Source: an uncultured Lachnospiraceae bacterium
GTDB lineage: Bacteria; Bacillota; Clostridia; Lachnospirales; Lachnospiraceae
DNA: 48,308 bases
Assembly (NCBI GenBank): GCA_947593655.1
Contig: CANQDS010000009.1
Coordinates: 1-48,308, forward strand
Reading direction: 5' to 3'
In this document: positions 34,214-41,997 of the stretch, piece by piece
How the letters are laid out: every line of letters starts with the position of its first letter
How positions within the stretch are numbered: position 1 is the stretch's first letter
Notes under the pieces: generated by a model
Told to the model about the DNA's origin: nothing
Seen by the model: only the letters and a program-made list of their open reading frames with translations
Databases searched by the model: none
Program-made: the position numbers and the translations under genes

Positions 34214-35335
34214 TTACCCCCCATACTCTTTTTCTATAGTTCTAATCTGCGTCTTTATGTCATATCCATTTTTTATCATTTCAGGCATCCTGTCCTTCCT
34301 GTTTTCATATGCTCTACTTCTGAAACTCAAGATCGTCTCTACCCAAACAGCTTTATTAAGCGGTAAACGAAATATTTTGTCCGTAAGTTCAATTTCATCT
34401 GTTATTGTATTGCTATACAAACACAAGAGATCCGATGTCTGTACCTCTATCAATGATATCGGCAGCCCTTCAAACCGTGATGGAAAACAAAATATATCCA
34501 TTGCTTGTAAAAGTTTGTATACATCGTCACGTTTTCCCGCAAATATAACCTTGTCTTCTATTCCCAAATCAACTACGGTTTTTCGCACCGTATTTCTAAG
34601 TTCACCGTCACCAACCAGAAAAAGCACTGCGTTTTCTTCTTTCTCGCATAGCTGCGCAAACATTTCTATTAAAAACTCATGATTTTTTTGATAAGCAAAT
34701 CGTCCAATATGACCTACTACAAATTTATCTTCAATACCAAACTCTTTCCTTACCGCTTCTCGCACCGTTTTATTATATCGGAACCGTTCGAGTTCAATCG
34801 CATTGTGCATTATCTTTATTCTTTTCTGCGGTATTTTTTCTCCAAATAAAAATTCCGCAGCTTTCTGTGAACATGCCCAGAAATCTGTAGCCATATCTTC
34901 TGTCAGCTCATTTTTCATTCTATTATGCAACAATATTTCAGTCTGTCGTTTATGTTCATCTATTGTATCAATACCCGAGCTGTGCGAATGTACAATTACC
35001 TTCTTTACCCCTGCCTCTTTGGCCAATTTTTCTACATGAAAGCTTTTCCACTGCTTGGTATGAAGATGGACAATATCATATTCCCCTTTTCGCAGAATCT
35101 CCCTGAATTCATTGATGAATCTTTGTTCATTTTCTTCCGCATAACATGAAATATAGTAAACTTTGCATCCTTCTTTCTCCAGTTCATCAGCAAAATCAAG
35201 CTCTTTGCTCATAGTAGCGAAATCAAACTGAAATCTTGCTTTGTCTATATATTTCCAGTTTTTCAGAACATACCGCGTTATGCCGCCCTTACTTGCCGCT
35301 ATAGGGAACTGCAGCACTTTTATTTTTTTATCCAT
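34214..35335 (-). CDS. GT4 glycosyltransferase (EpsF-like)
   Basis: A 373-residue GT-B family 4 enzyme without the Rossmann-like module. FPIAASKGGITRYVLKNW is the N-lobe loop, IVHLHTKQWKSFHVEKLA and HSHSSGID the central motifs, VVGHIGRFAYQKNHEFLIEM starts the nucleotide-sugar lobe, and FEGLPISLIEV carries the E-x7-E motif. It acts on the cytoplasmic side on a lipid-linked glycan. It is the first gene after the terminator at 35393-35444, so it opens the AT-rich operon, possibly from a promoter embedded in that terminator. Confidence 0.9.
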   Translation of the reverse strand: MDKKIKVLQFPIAASKGGITRYVLKNWKYIDKARFQFDFATMSKELDFADELEKEGCKVYYISCYAEENEQRFINEFREILRKGEYDIVHLHTKQWKSFHVEKLAKEAGVKKVIVHSHSSGIDTIDEHKRQTEILLHNRMKNELTEDMATDFWACSQKAAEFLFGEKIPQKRIKIMHNAIELERFRYNKTVREAVRKEFGIEDKFVVGHIGRFAYQKNHEFLIEMFAQLCEKEENAVLFLVGDGELRNTVRKTVVDLGIEDKVIFAGKRDDVYKLLQAMDIFCFPSRFEGLPISLIEVQTSDLLCLYSNTITDEIELTDKIFRLPLNKAVWVETILSFRSRAYENRKDRMPEMIKNGYDIKTQIRTIEKEYGG

Positions 35336-35392
35336 CCGTTATTTCCCATTGCATAAATCGTGTTATTATTGATATATCTATATTTTAAACAA

Positions 35393-35444
35393 AAAATCCC
35401 ATTATAACATAAAATGAACCATTTCATACTTATAACGGGATTTT
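35393..35444 (-). terminator. Hairpin terminator with an embedded extended -10 box
   Basis: AAAATCCCATTATAA (35393-35407) pairs with TTATAACGGGATTTT (35430-35444), one G-T pair. On the minus strand the stem ends in GGGATTTTTTG, so it closes the Rpn-like gene. The loop carries the ATTTCATAC motif of the dispersed repeat. Its 3' arm also reads TGTTATAAT, an extended -10 that could drive the GT4 gene about 60 nt downstream. Confidence 0.65.
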
Positions 35445-35502
35445 CCTATTCTTTCTAATATTCAATTGTCATCTTCTGCAGATCTGCTTTTGCCCTGCGC
35501 TC

Positions 35503-36483
35503 CTACGCTTCACTGGCAAACATATCGTAATACTGTTCCGCTTTCTCTTTGGTAAGATGAAAGTGCCGTTGCAGCTTAGCTACACTCCGCTCTCTGGATA
35601 TCTGCTCTTCAATGCCATCAATCACAAAAGCACGTATTCCTTCTTCCACACCGTCATTATACACGCATTGTCCCAGTCCGATCACTCCCGACGCCTCCTT
35701 CCACAGCTCCTCTGTTTCAGAGAAGTCAATATATTCAGATACCGCTTCAATAAAGTCTTCTTTATGGGGATACATTACCGTATTAAGAAAATGCAGCAGA
35801 TCGTAATTTTCTTCCCCTTTTTCCCCATTATACACCATATTGCCCAATTTGATAATCACCAATGTCATCAAATCATAATTTTCTTTCGGCGTTTCCTTCC
35901 GGCCGGTATTCTTGGTATTTACTATCTCATAAACCGACACACTGTACTGTTCATCTTCTGGAATGCTATCACGGCAAATCCAAATACTATAGCATTTCTC
36001 TAACTGCCCGTAATCGGTCTGCTCTGTCACCAGTGAAAGCTGTGATGAGAGCCTCCTCGCAAGATAATACATCCCCCTTTTCTCAACGGGATACGGCAGC
36101 GAATAATTTTTCTGTGGCTCCATATCAATGTGCAGGTTCACTGCAATAACGCCTTTTGACAAAAGTGGATTCAGCGCCTTAAATGCGATGTCAAAATTTG
36201 AGGTTTTTTCATTAAGCTGTATGAACTCTGTGCTGTCCCCGGCAATAACTGTATTTGTTCTGCCCGGAGATACCTCTGTGTCCTCACTGAGTGAATCAGA
36301 CTCTATGAAGTTCATGATTTCCTGCTTTGAATAGCCCTTGTATTCCCTGATTGTGCCTTGCAGTATAACTGCCAGAACTTCTTTGCTATGCAAAAGCAGC
36401 TTACTCTGATCATCCAGTCCCTGCATGTTTTCTGTCAGTTGAAATGAATTTAATACTTCCATGCTTCCTCTGATATTGTCCAT
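35503..36483 (-). CDS. Rpn/YhgA-like PD-(D/E)XK nuclease-family protein
   Basis: A 326-residue protein of the Rpn/PDDEXK_2 group often annotated as recombination-promoting nuclease or putative transposase. The core is visible as SNFDIAFKALNPLLSKGVIA followed by NLHIDMEPQKNY and a YLARRLSSQ helix; the C-terminal half (VYNDGVEEGIRAFVIDGIEE) is typical. Clostridia carry many copies and their cellular role is unsettled. The expected catalytic D..ExQ appears as NLHIDMEPQ. AAGGAGG sits 4 nt before the ATG. It is a hitch-hiker between LicD and the GT4 gene. Confidence 0.82.
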   Translation of the reverse strand: MDNIRGSMEVLNSFQLTENMQGLDDQSKLLLHSKEVLAVILQGTIREYKGYSKQEIMNFIESDSLSEDTEVSPGRTNTVIAGDSTEFIQLNEKTSNFDIAFKALNPLLSKGVIAVNLHIDMEPQKNYSLPYPVEKRGMYYLARRLSSQLSLVTEQTDYGQLEKCYSIWICRDSIPEDEQYSVSVYEIVNTKNTGRKETPKENYDLMTLVIIKLGNMVYNGEKGEENYDLLHFLNTVMYPHKEDFIEAVSEYIDFSETEELWKEASGVIGLGQCVYNDGVEEGIRAFVIDGIEEQISRERSVAKLQRHFHLTKEKAEQYYDMFASEA

Positions 36484-36575
36484 ATAGCCTCCTTATCAAA
36501 CATATGTTCTCTTTATCTTATATTAAAAACATTCGTTCGTCAATAGCCATATGTAAATCTTTCATTTCCCGCCAT

Positions 36576-36594
36576 CTAAGTATGAAATTGTCAA
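36576..36594. repeat. Dispersed repeat copy (AAGTATGAAATTGTCAA)
   Basis: The 17-mer is identical to the core at 39858-39874 and lies in the gap between LicD and the Rpn-like gene. The rest of this 157-nt gap shows nothing else. Confidence 0.6.
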
Positions 36595-36640
36595 GGTTCA
36601 AATTGATCATGAATGCTTTGACTGCATCAACCCATTCATA

Positions 36641-37453
36641 TTATTCGAGCAATTTTATCCTGCTCACAGGATGCACTTTTCTTTTCTCGATCGGCGGCAG
36701 TTCCATATAACTGCCAAATTTAAAGCTCAGATAGCTGTCATAATCCTTAATTCCTTGAAACACTTTTCCCTCAAACACCGTGTCTGCACTGTTCTCATAC
36801 CAGCACCTGTAATAGCCATACTCGCTGTTAGGCGTTGGGAAAGTAAGGATCCTCACCATTCTCGTCTGTTTATGATTCGCCTTACATACCATCAAATAAT
36901 AATATCTAAAAATCTTTTTTGCCGGTATCTTATCCAAAAGCCGGTACACCTGACGTTTCAATAAATTCTTTTCTGCATATTTCCCGACTCTTGCCCACAA
37001 AATCTTGCGTATGCAGAAACATTCAAAGTTCTGCATACTCCGCAGCATATAATTGTCAGGCACCCCGTCAAGCGGGAATATATCAATAAATATCCCCTGC
37101 ATATACGGCATATGCTCCTGATGCTCACGCAAAAACAACGTATCTTTCCTGCGAATTTTCCCATAGCCCCAGCGGTAGCCTTTTGTGTTTCTATGGTCTT
37201 GGAAAATAAACCGCGTTTTATCCAGCTCCGTCCTGCATGCTCTGCGGAATTTTTCATATTCCGGACGCAGCAGCGCTACATCTGCATCATCATCCCACGG
37301 TATGTATCCTCCGTGACGTACTGCGCCGAGCAGCGTACCTGCTATTATATTGTATTTGATTCCACATTTCCTGCATATCCTGTCAACCTCTGTAAGCATT
37401 TCAAGCTGTACCAGTTGAACCTGCCGCAGCATCCTGTCATCAAGTTGTATCAT
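36641..37453 (-). CDS. licD: LicD-family phosphotransferase
   Basis: A 270-residue LicD protein: NIIAGTLLGAVRHGGYIPWD then DDADV, with the acidic pair that binds metal, IDIFPLDGVPD and the closing KFGSYMELPP. LicD enzymes move phosphocholine from CDP-choline, or other phospho-alcohols such as ribitol or glycerol phosphate, onto sugars. In this locus the TagD-like and TagF-like genes make a glycerol-phosphate type group as likely as choline; no choline kinase or uptake gene is present. The ATG follows AAGGGA. Downstream comes the repeat and the Rpn-like gene. Confidence 0.93.
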   Translation of the reverse strand: MIQLDDRMLRQVQLVQLEMLTEVDRICRKCGIKYNIIAGTLLGAVRHGGYIPWDDDADVALLRPEYEKFRRACRTELDKTRFIFQDHRNTKGYRWGYGKIRRKDTLFLREHQEHMPYMQGIFIDIFPLDGVPDNYMLRSMQNFECFCIRKILWARVGKYAEKNLLKRQVYRLLDKIPAKKIFRYYYLMVCKANHKQTRMVRILTFPTPNSEYGYYRCWYENSADTVFEGKVFQGIKDYDSYLSFKFGSYMELPPIEKRKVHPVSRIKLLE

Positions 37454-37489
37454 TCTGTCCCTTTCCCGCTGATATTTTCAAATATAAAA

Positions 37490-37536
37490 AATCCTGATAT
37501 AAAGCCTCTAAAATTTCATACTTTACATCAGGATTT
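37490..37536 (-). terminator. Hairpin terminator after the Uma2 gene
   Basis: AATCCTGATATAAAG (37490-37504) pairs with CTTTACATCAGGATT (37521-37535), one mismatch. Read on the minus strand it ends in TTTTTATAT. The loop contains the same ATTTCATAC motif as the hairpins at 10888 and 35393. It separates Uma2 from licD. Confidence 0.7.
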
Positions 37537-37580
37537 GTTTTGTTTTCTGTCCTTTATTTATATTTTAACTCTGCCTTCCC

Positions 37581-38126
37581 CTATATGGCAAATATCTCCT
37601 CCAGCGTCATCGTCACCGGAAAACACCTAAGCGTCACTTCTGCCTTCAAGTTGTAATATTCACTCTTTTCATCATCTTCCACCACATACGACTCCACCAG
37701 CTCATATTTCCCATTGTTTAGATAATAAATTTCCAATGCCCGCTCGACCGGTGACACGATCCAGTATTCATCCACCCCTGCCTTTTCATAAATATCTTTC
37801 TTTATCGTCCTGTCCCTCTTAGCAGTTGACGGACTTATCGTTTCCGCGACAAATTTCGGTGTACCATAATAGGAATTGCCTTTGATCTTGCTTCTGTCAC
37901 AACAGATAACAATGTCCGGTTCCAGATAGTCGTCCGAATCAAGATCATACACATAATCAATATTCTCCATGAACACTCTGCATATGCTGTCTTTCAACCC
38001 TGCTTTAATGATCGCAAAAAGATTCCCATTAACAAGACTGTGCTCATAGCGCGGTGCCGGTGACATATCAAAAATCACACCGTTAATTTTCTCATCCCTG
38101 ATCCTGTCCCTATGCACCAATGTCAT
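37581..38126 (-). CDS. Uma2-family nuclease-fold protein
   Basis: A 181-residue DUF820/Uma2 protein, a restriction-endonuclease-like fold common in cyanobacteria and some Firmicutes. YLEPDIVICCDRSKI and KFVAETISPSTAKRDRTIK are the D..E-x-x-S/K core, and YEKAGVDEYWIVSP follows. No biological role is established. Translation is placed at the ATG at 38126, six bases after the ATG at 38132, because GGAGG abuts the first and is 6 nt from the second. It sits between the AAA+ gene and a terminator. Confidence 0.9.
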   Translation of the reverse strand: MTLVHRDRIRDEKINGVIFDMSPAPRYEHSLVNGNLFAIIKAGLKDSICRVFMENIDYVYDLDSDDYLEPDIVICCDRSKIKGNSYYGTPKFVAETISPSTAKRDRTIKKDIYEKAGVDEYWIVSPVERALEIYYLNNGKYELVESYVVEDDEKSEYYNLKAEVTLRCFPVTMTLEEIFAI

Positions 38127-38159
38127 ATACATCCTCCATATCCTGTCTTTTCCCTGCCA

Positions 38160-39758
38160 CTACACTACAGCCTCAATAATCGTTTTCCCTTCTAATTGTA
38201 TTTCCTTTAAGCCTATCTCTTTCTTTTTATTGAAATTAAAGCTTATCATATATCCTTTCGTCTGATGGAAATAATCAAGGTACTCCGCAAGCTGCCGCTC
38301 TCCGCGTTCATTATACTCATTCCCGCGCCAGATTTTCAGTTCTATGACCGACTGCACACCCAGATAGTCCACAACGATATCCGTCCGCTTTGCATTCCTC
38401 GTCTGCGCTTCAATGTAATAATTTCCCGTACCGTTTATAATTGGTTTCAAATAAAGCAGGAAAATTTTTCGTCCATGAGCTTCCACGAATTGTTCATCAT
38501 TCTCACCGTAAATATCATGAAAATATTCCACAAACTTTTTTATCACATGCTCGATATCAAGCCTGCCTCCTGCAACAAACTGGCTCTGATCCTGCTTGGC
38601 TGCCCTGCTTATTGCGCTTTCCAGTTCTTCTTCCGAAAGGAAGAAATTATACAGCCGCGTTTCAAAAATTCGGTTTGCCACCCGCACAATCCCATGATCA
38701 TTGACCACATAGCCAAACATATGCGCCAGATCAATCATCCTGTTGTCCGGATTATACGATATGCGTTCACCTTGAAAAAGCATTGCATAAAGCATTTTCT
38801 TCAAGTCAGGAAACTCGCTGATGTGCCTCATCATGCTGCCAAACAGCGGAATATTCGCATTTAACAAGTTTTTCACCGCCTGTGCAATCCCTTCCTCTGT
38901 CCATGCATCAGCCGGATCCGCAAACTCTTCTTCCTCCACAAGATCTTCATCCAGATATTTGCAGATTGCTGAAACCAGATACGGATATCCCGATGTATAC
39001 CGATAAATCTTCTCCGCAATTTTTGCCGTGTCCATTCCGGTATGATGATCTTCTTCATATTCTTCCAGCATTCCCTTGATCTGAACCGCCGAAAAATCCA
39101 TGCGGATCTTAAAATCTGCCGCTATATTCCACGGACTGTTATACTGGTGCTCCTCATCCGGGCGAATTTTCAGCTTCAGATTTTTGATGTCATACACCCC
39201 TGCAAGAATAACGGAATGAAACGTCGGCTGCCTCTCCCTGTCCAGATAATATGCCCGAAGCTGCGCCAGAAAATCAATAAACACCTGATTGTTTGAGGCA
39301 CTGTCCACCTCATCGATAATAAGAACAATCGGCTTTTTCGATGTCCCGCACAGCCTGCTGCAGCAAACAAACATCTTCTGCAAAGAACCCTTTTGTAATA
39401 CCTTTAAATCAGCCAAGGCCTGAAGCACTTCCGGATCCAGCAGTTCTGCCATTTCCGCTTCTGAAGAGATAATGCCTTCCATATATTCAATGAATGTGGT
39501 TACAAATGTCTGCTCATCTGCAAAATCGGCTGCGCTGATCTTCTGGAAATCCATGAAAAGGATGACATAATCATTCTTTAAAAATTTCTCCAATGCCCTT
39601 AGCGTTGTGGTTTTTCCATACTGCCGGCCCCTGTTGATTACAAAATAAAGTCCTTCCTCTACATAGTCTTCCTTTATCTTTTCCAGCCTTTTATCAAGCT
39701 TTACCATATAATGCTTTTCCCAGCTGCAGGAACCTGTCGTATTAAATCTGCGCTTCAT
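38160..39758 (-). CDS. AAA+ ATPase with C-terminal PD-(D/E)XK domain
   Basis: A 532-residue protein of a family widespread in Lachnospiraceae and Bacteroidetes. VINRGRQYGKTTTLRALEKF is the Walker A loop, KPIVLIIDEVDSASN the Walker B strand, and VILAGVYDIKNLKLKI a sensor segment. The C-terminal about 110 residues (YYIEAQTRNAKRTDIVVDYL, then SVIELKIWRGNEYNERG) have the D..E-x-K nuclease core. Its role is unknown; phage defence or mobile-element control has been suggested for relatives, which I cannot confirm here. GGGGGA precedes the ATG. The dispersed repeat lies about 95 nt upstream. Confidence 0.85.
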   Translation of the reverse strand: MKRRFNTTGSCSWEKHYMVKLDKRLEKIKEDYVEEGLYFVINRGRQYGKTTTLRALEKFLKNDYVILFMDFQKISAADFADEQTFVTTFIEYMEGIISSEAEMAELLDPEVLQALADLKVLQKGSLQKMFVCCSRLCGTSKKPIVLIIDEVDSASNNQVFIDFLAQLRAYYLDRERQPTFHSVILAGVYDIKNLKLKIRPDEEHQYNSPWNIAADFKIRMDFSAVQIKGMLEEYEEDHHTGMDTAKIAEKIYRYTSGYPYLVSAICKYLDEDLVEEEEFADPADAWTEEGIAQAVKNLLNANIPLFGSMMRHISEFPDLKKMLYAMLFQGERISYNPDNRMIDLAHMFGYVVNDHGIVRVANRIFETRLYNFFLSEEELESAISRAAKQDQSQFVAGGRLDIEHVIKKFVEYFHDIYGENDEQFVEAHGRKIFLLYLKPIINGTGNYYIEAQTRNAKRTDIVVDYLGVQSVIELKIWRGNEYNERGERQLAEYLDYFHQTKGYMISFNFNKKKEIGLKEIQLEGKTIIEAVV

Positions 39759-39850
39759 TTGCCATCCCCCATCTGTCCATTACGATATCAGCCATGAATT
39801 TATTCTACCATTATCCCCACCCGAAGTAAAGCAATCCGCTGTCACAAATC

Positions 39851-39874
39851 TAATATAAAGTATGAAATTGTCAA
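39851..39874. repeat. Dispersed repeat copy (TAAAGTATGAAATTGTCAA)
   Basis: A copy of the repeat between the GDPD and AAA+ genes. Reverse-complemented it starts with TTGACA, but no good -10 box follows at 16-18 bp. Confidence 0.6.
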
Positions 39875-39891
39875 TGTACCGCTCTGTTCCT

Positions 39892-40626
39892 TTATCCCAA
39901 ATACCGCTCAGGTTCATTCAGAAAAACATCCGTAATCCCCTGCGCCTCTAATAAGCTTAAATCCAGTTTGGTTCCTGTCGGCTTCTCCGGATACAAATGC
40001 CCGCTCAGCCACGCGCGCACCGTATAGCCCTCCAGCCTTTCTTTTGGGAGATCGATTCCCCGCCAGAACGGGTGCAGCGCATCCGCCCCGCAGCCGCCCT
40101 TTAATTTATACAGGCAGTCCGAAACCTTCGTGTCTAAAATACCGGTCTGCGCCTTCGGATTTATTTTCCGGATTCGTTCGACCGACAATGCGCTGAACGA
40201 CGAATACACAATACCCTCTTCCACGCCATATTCCCGGACAAGCGCGATGATCTTCTCTTCCATCCCCGGATACGGGAATACACTGTTTTTCAATTCAATA
40301 TTCAGCCGGAAACCGCTTTTTAAGCGATCTGCAAGCAGATCCAAGACCTCCTCGATCGTCGGTATCCGCTCATACGTTCCATTACCCGCATCAATTTTCA
40401 GCTTCTTTAATTCTGCCAGCGTAAAATTCCGAAGCTCGCCCGTTCCGTCTGTCGTCCGATCCACCTTTTCATCATGGCATACCACCATATGCCCGTCTTT
40501 GGTCAGCTGGATGTCCAGTTCAATTCCGGTCAGCCCCTTTTGTGCCAGCGCCGCCGCCTTTTCAAAAGCCGTCAGCGTATTTTCCGGATAATTCTGGCTG
40601 CAGCCCCTGTGCGCCCAAATCTTCAT
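39892..40626 (-). CDS. Glycerophosphodiester phosphodiesterase
   Basis: A 244-residue cytoplasmic GDPD: IWAHRGCSQNYPENTLTAF (catalytic HRG and E), TGIELDIQLTKDGHMVVCHD (metal-binding E/D and second histidine), then FRLNIELKN. It splits glycerophosphodiesters to glycerol 3-phosphate and an alcohol. Beside a TagD-like cytidylyltransferase this may feed glycerol 3-phosphate into CDP-glycerol synthesis or trim a glycerol-phosphate group. It follows the upstream gene by 1 nt and has GAGG about 11 nt before the ATG. Confidence 0.95.
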   Translation of the reverse strand: MKIWAHRGCSQNYPENTLTAFEKAAALAQKGLTGIELDIQLTKDGHMVVCHDEKVDRTTDGTGELRNFTLAELKKLKIDAGNGTYERIPTIEEVLDLLADRLKSGFRLNIELKNSVFPYPGMEEKIIALVREYGVEEGIVYSSFSALSVERIRKINPKAQTGILDTKVSDCLYKLKGGCGADALHPFWRGIDLPKERLEGYTVRAWLSGHLYPEKPTGTKLDLSLLEAQGITDVFLNEPERYLG

Positions 40627-40627
40627 C

Positions 40628-41968
40628 TTAATTTTTTCCTCTATTTTCTTTTAAAAATTTTTCCATCACACCCGCCAGCGCGATCGAATCACCCCGCGTC
40701 AGCTTAAACTCATCCCTGCGGCTTCCGTTGATCATGGACAAAAACACACCGACCTCATACCGCAGCCCGTCTCCTAAAAACCGGTCGGAAAACCGTTCCA
40801 CCTCGTCCGGATTTTCATGGCGGATTTCAAAATAATTTGTTTTCCACCACGGTGCCGATACAAGGATATATCCCTTTGTCCCCGCTATTACCAGCTGTCC
40901 TTCCGATTTGACGCCCAGCCCGCAGGTCGCCGTCGCTACCGCATTTTCATATTGAAATTGCGCCTTTGTCAGAATATCCAGCCCGTTGCCGCCTTTTACC
41001 GTATGGAAATCGACCGTTTCGTAGCCCGTGCCCAGCAATTTGATGATCGGGAGCATACAATAACTACCAAGTTCCGTAAAACTGCCCCCGTATTCCAAGT
41101 CCGTAAGTTCTCTTTGATCTGCGTCTTCCAGTTTGGTAAAACACGCATCCACGCTTTTCACGCTGCCGATGGCCCCGCTGCACGCAATCCCCAGCAAACG
41201 TTCAAACCCCGGACAATACGCCGTTTTGATCCCTTCAAATAAAATCAGATTCCGCTCTTTCGCGATCTGAAACAGTTCCTCGGCCTGCGTCCTTTCCAAT
41301 ACCATCGGCTTTTCGCAAAGCACATGCTTTCCATGTGCCAGCGCAGACTTGATATATCCATAATGGGTATGGTGCGGCGACGCGATATATACCGAATCCA
41401 CCTCGTCATAGAGGGTTTCCAGATCTTTATAACAATTGATTTCCCATGTCTCCGCAAAACGCTGCGCGCTTTTTATATGCGGGTTGTACACGCCCTGCGC
41501 CTCAATACCGCTGACGCATTTGATCTCCGGTATCATCCGTCCGGCGATACGCCCCGTTCCAATGACCCCAAGCCGCTGAATATGCCGGTTCTTTTCCCGA
41601 AGCATCGTGCTGGATATATTTTTCGTGCGCTCCAGATATACGACTTTACAGTACTCATTTAAGTAATCAAAACACCCGACCCAGTCGGATCCGACGGTAA
41701 AAATATCAATCTGGTATTTCTGAATATCCCGGAACTTCTGTCCCGCCGCTTCTTCTATGATAACCTCGTCGGCAAAACCGGTTTTTTTCACATTTTCAAT
41801 GCGCGTCATAAGCGGATCGACGACATTCAGCTTTCCTCTTGTCTGGTCATATTCCTCCGTCGTCACGCCTACGATCAGGTAGTCGCCGAGCTGCTTCGCT
41901 CTTTGCAGCAGCCGGTAATGCCCCTCGTGGAACAGATCAAATGTGCCATATGTAATTACCTTTACCAT
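40628..41968 (-). CDS. Fusion of TagD-like cytidylyltransferase and Gfo/Idh/MocA oxidoreductase
   Basis: A 446-residue two-enzyme fusion. Residues 1-130 are a glycerol-3-phosphate cytidylyltransferase type: ITYGTFDLFHEGHYRLLQRA (HxGH at about 14-17), VGVTTEEYDQTRGK and RTKNISSTMLRE. Residues about 135-446 are an NAD(P)-dependent Gfo/Idh/MocA sugar dehydrogenase: LGVIGTGRIAGRMIPEI, SVYIASPHHTHYGYIKSAL, HVLCEKPMVLERTQAEEL with the catalytic lysine. A single chain that both activates an alcohol phosphate with CTP and oxidises or reduces a substrate suggests a new CDP-linked polyol. GAGGGG precedes the ATG. Confidence 0.9.
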   Translation of the reverse strand: MVKVITYGTFDLFHEGHYRLLQRAKQLGDYLIVGVTTEEYDQTRGKLNVVDPLMTRIENVKKTGFADEVIIEEAAGQKFRDIQKYQIDIFTVGSDWVGCFDYLNEYCKVVYLERTKNISSTMLREKNRHIQRLGVIGTGRIAGRMIPEIKCVSGIEAQGVYNPHIKSAQRFAETWEINCYKDLETLYDEVDSVYIASPHHTHYGYIKSALAHGKHVLCEKPMVLERTQAEELFQIAKERNLILFEGIKTAYCPGFERLLGIACSGAIGSVKSVDACFTKLEDADQRELTDLEYGGSFTELGSYCMLPIIKLLGTGYETVDFHTVKGGNGLDILTKAQFQYENAVATATCGLGVKSEGQLVIAGTKGYILVSAPWWKTNYFEIRHENPDEVERFSDRFLGDGLRYEVGVFLSMINGSRRDEFKLTRGDSIALAGVMEKFLKENRGKN

Positions 41969-41997
41969 AAGAACCCCTCTGTACTGTCCACCGCTTT

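Noticed and set aside
39851-39874. The repeat's TTGACA as a promoter of the AAA+ gene
   Set aside because: No acceptable -10 follows at 16-18 bp in this or the other copies, so the hexamer is probably part of the repeat only.
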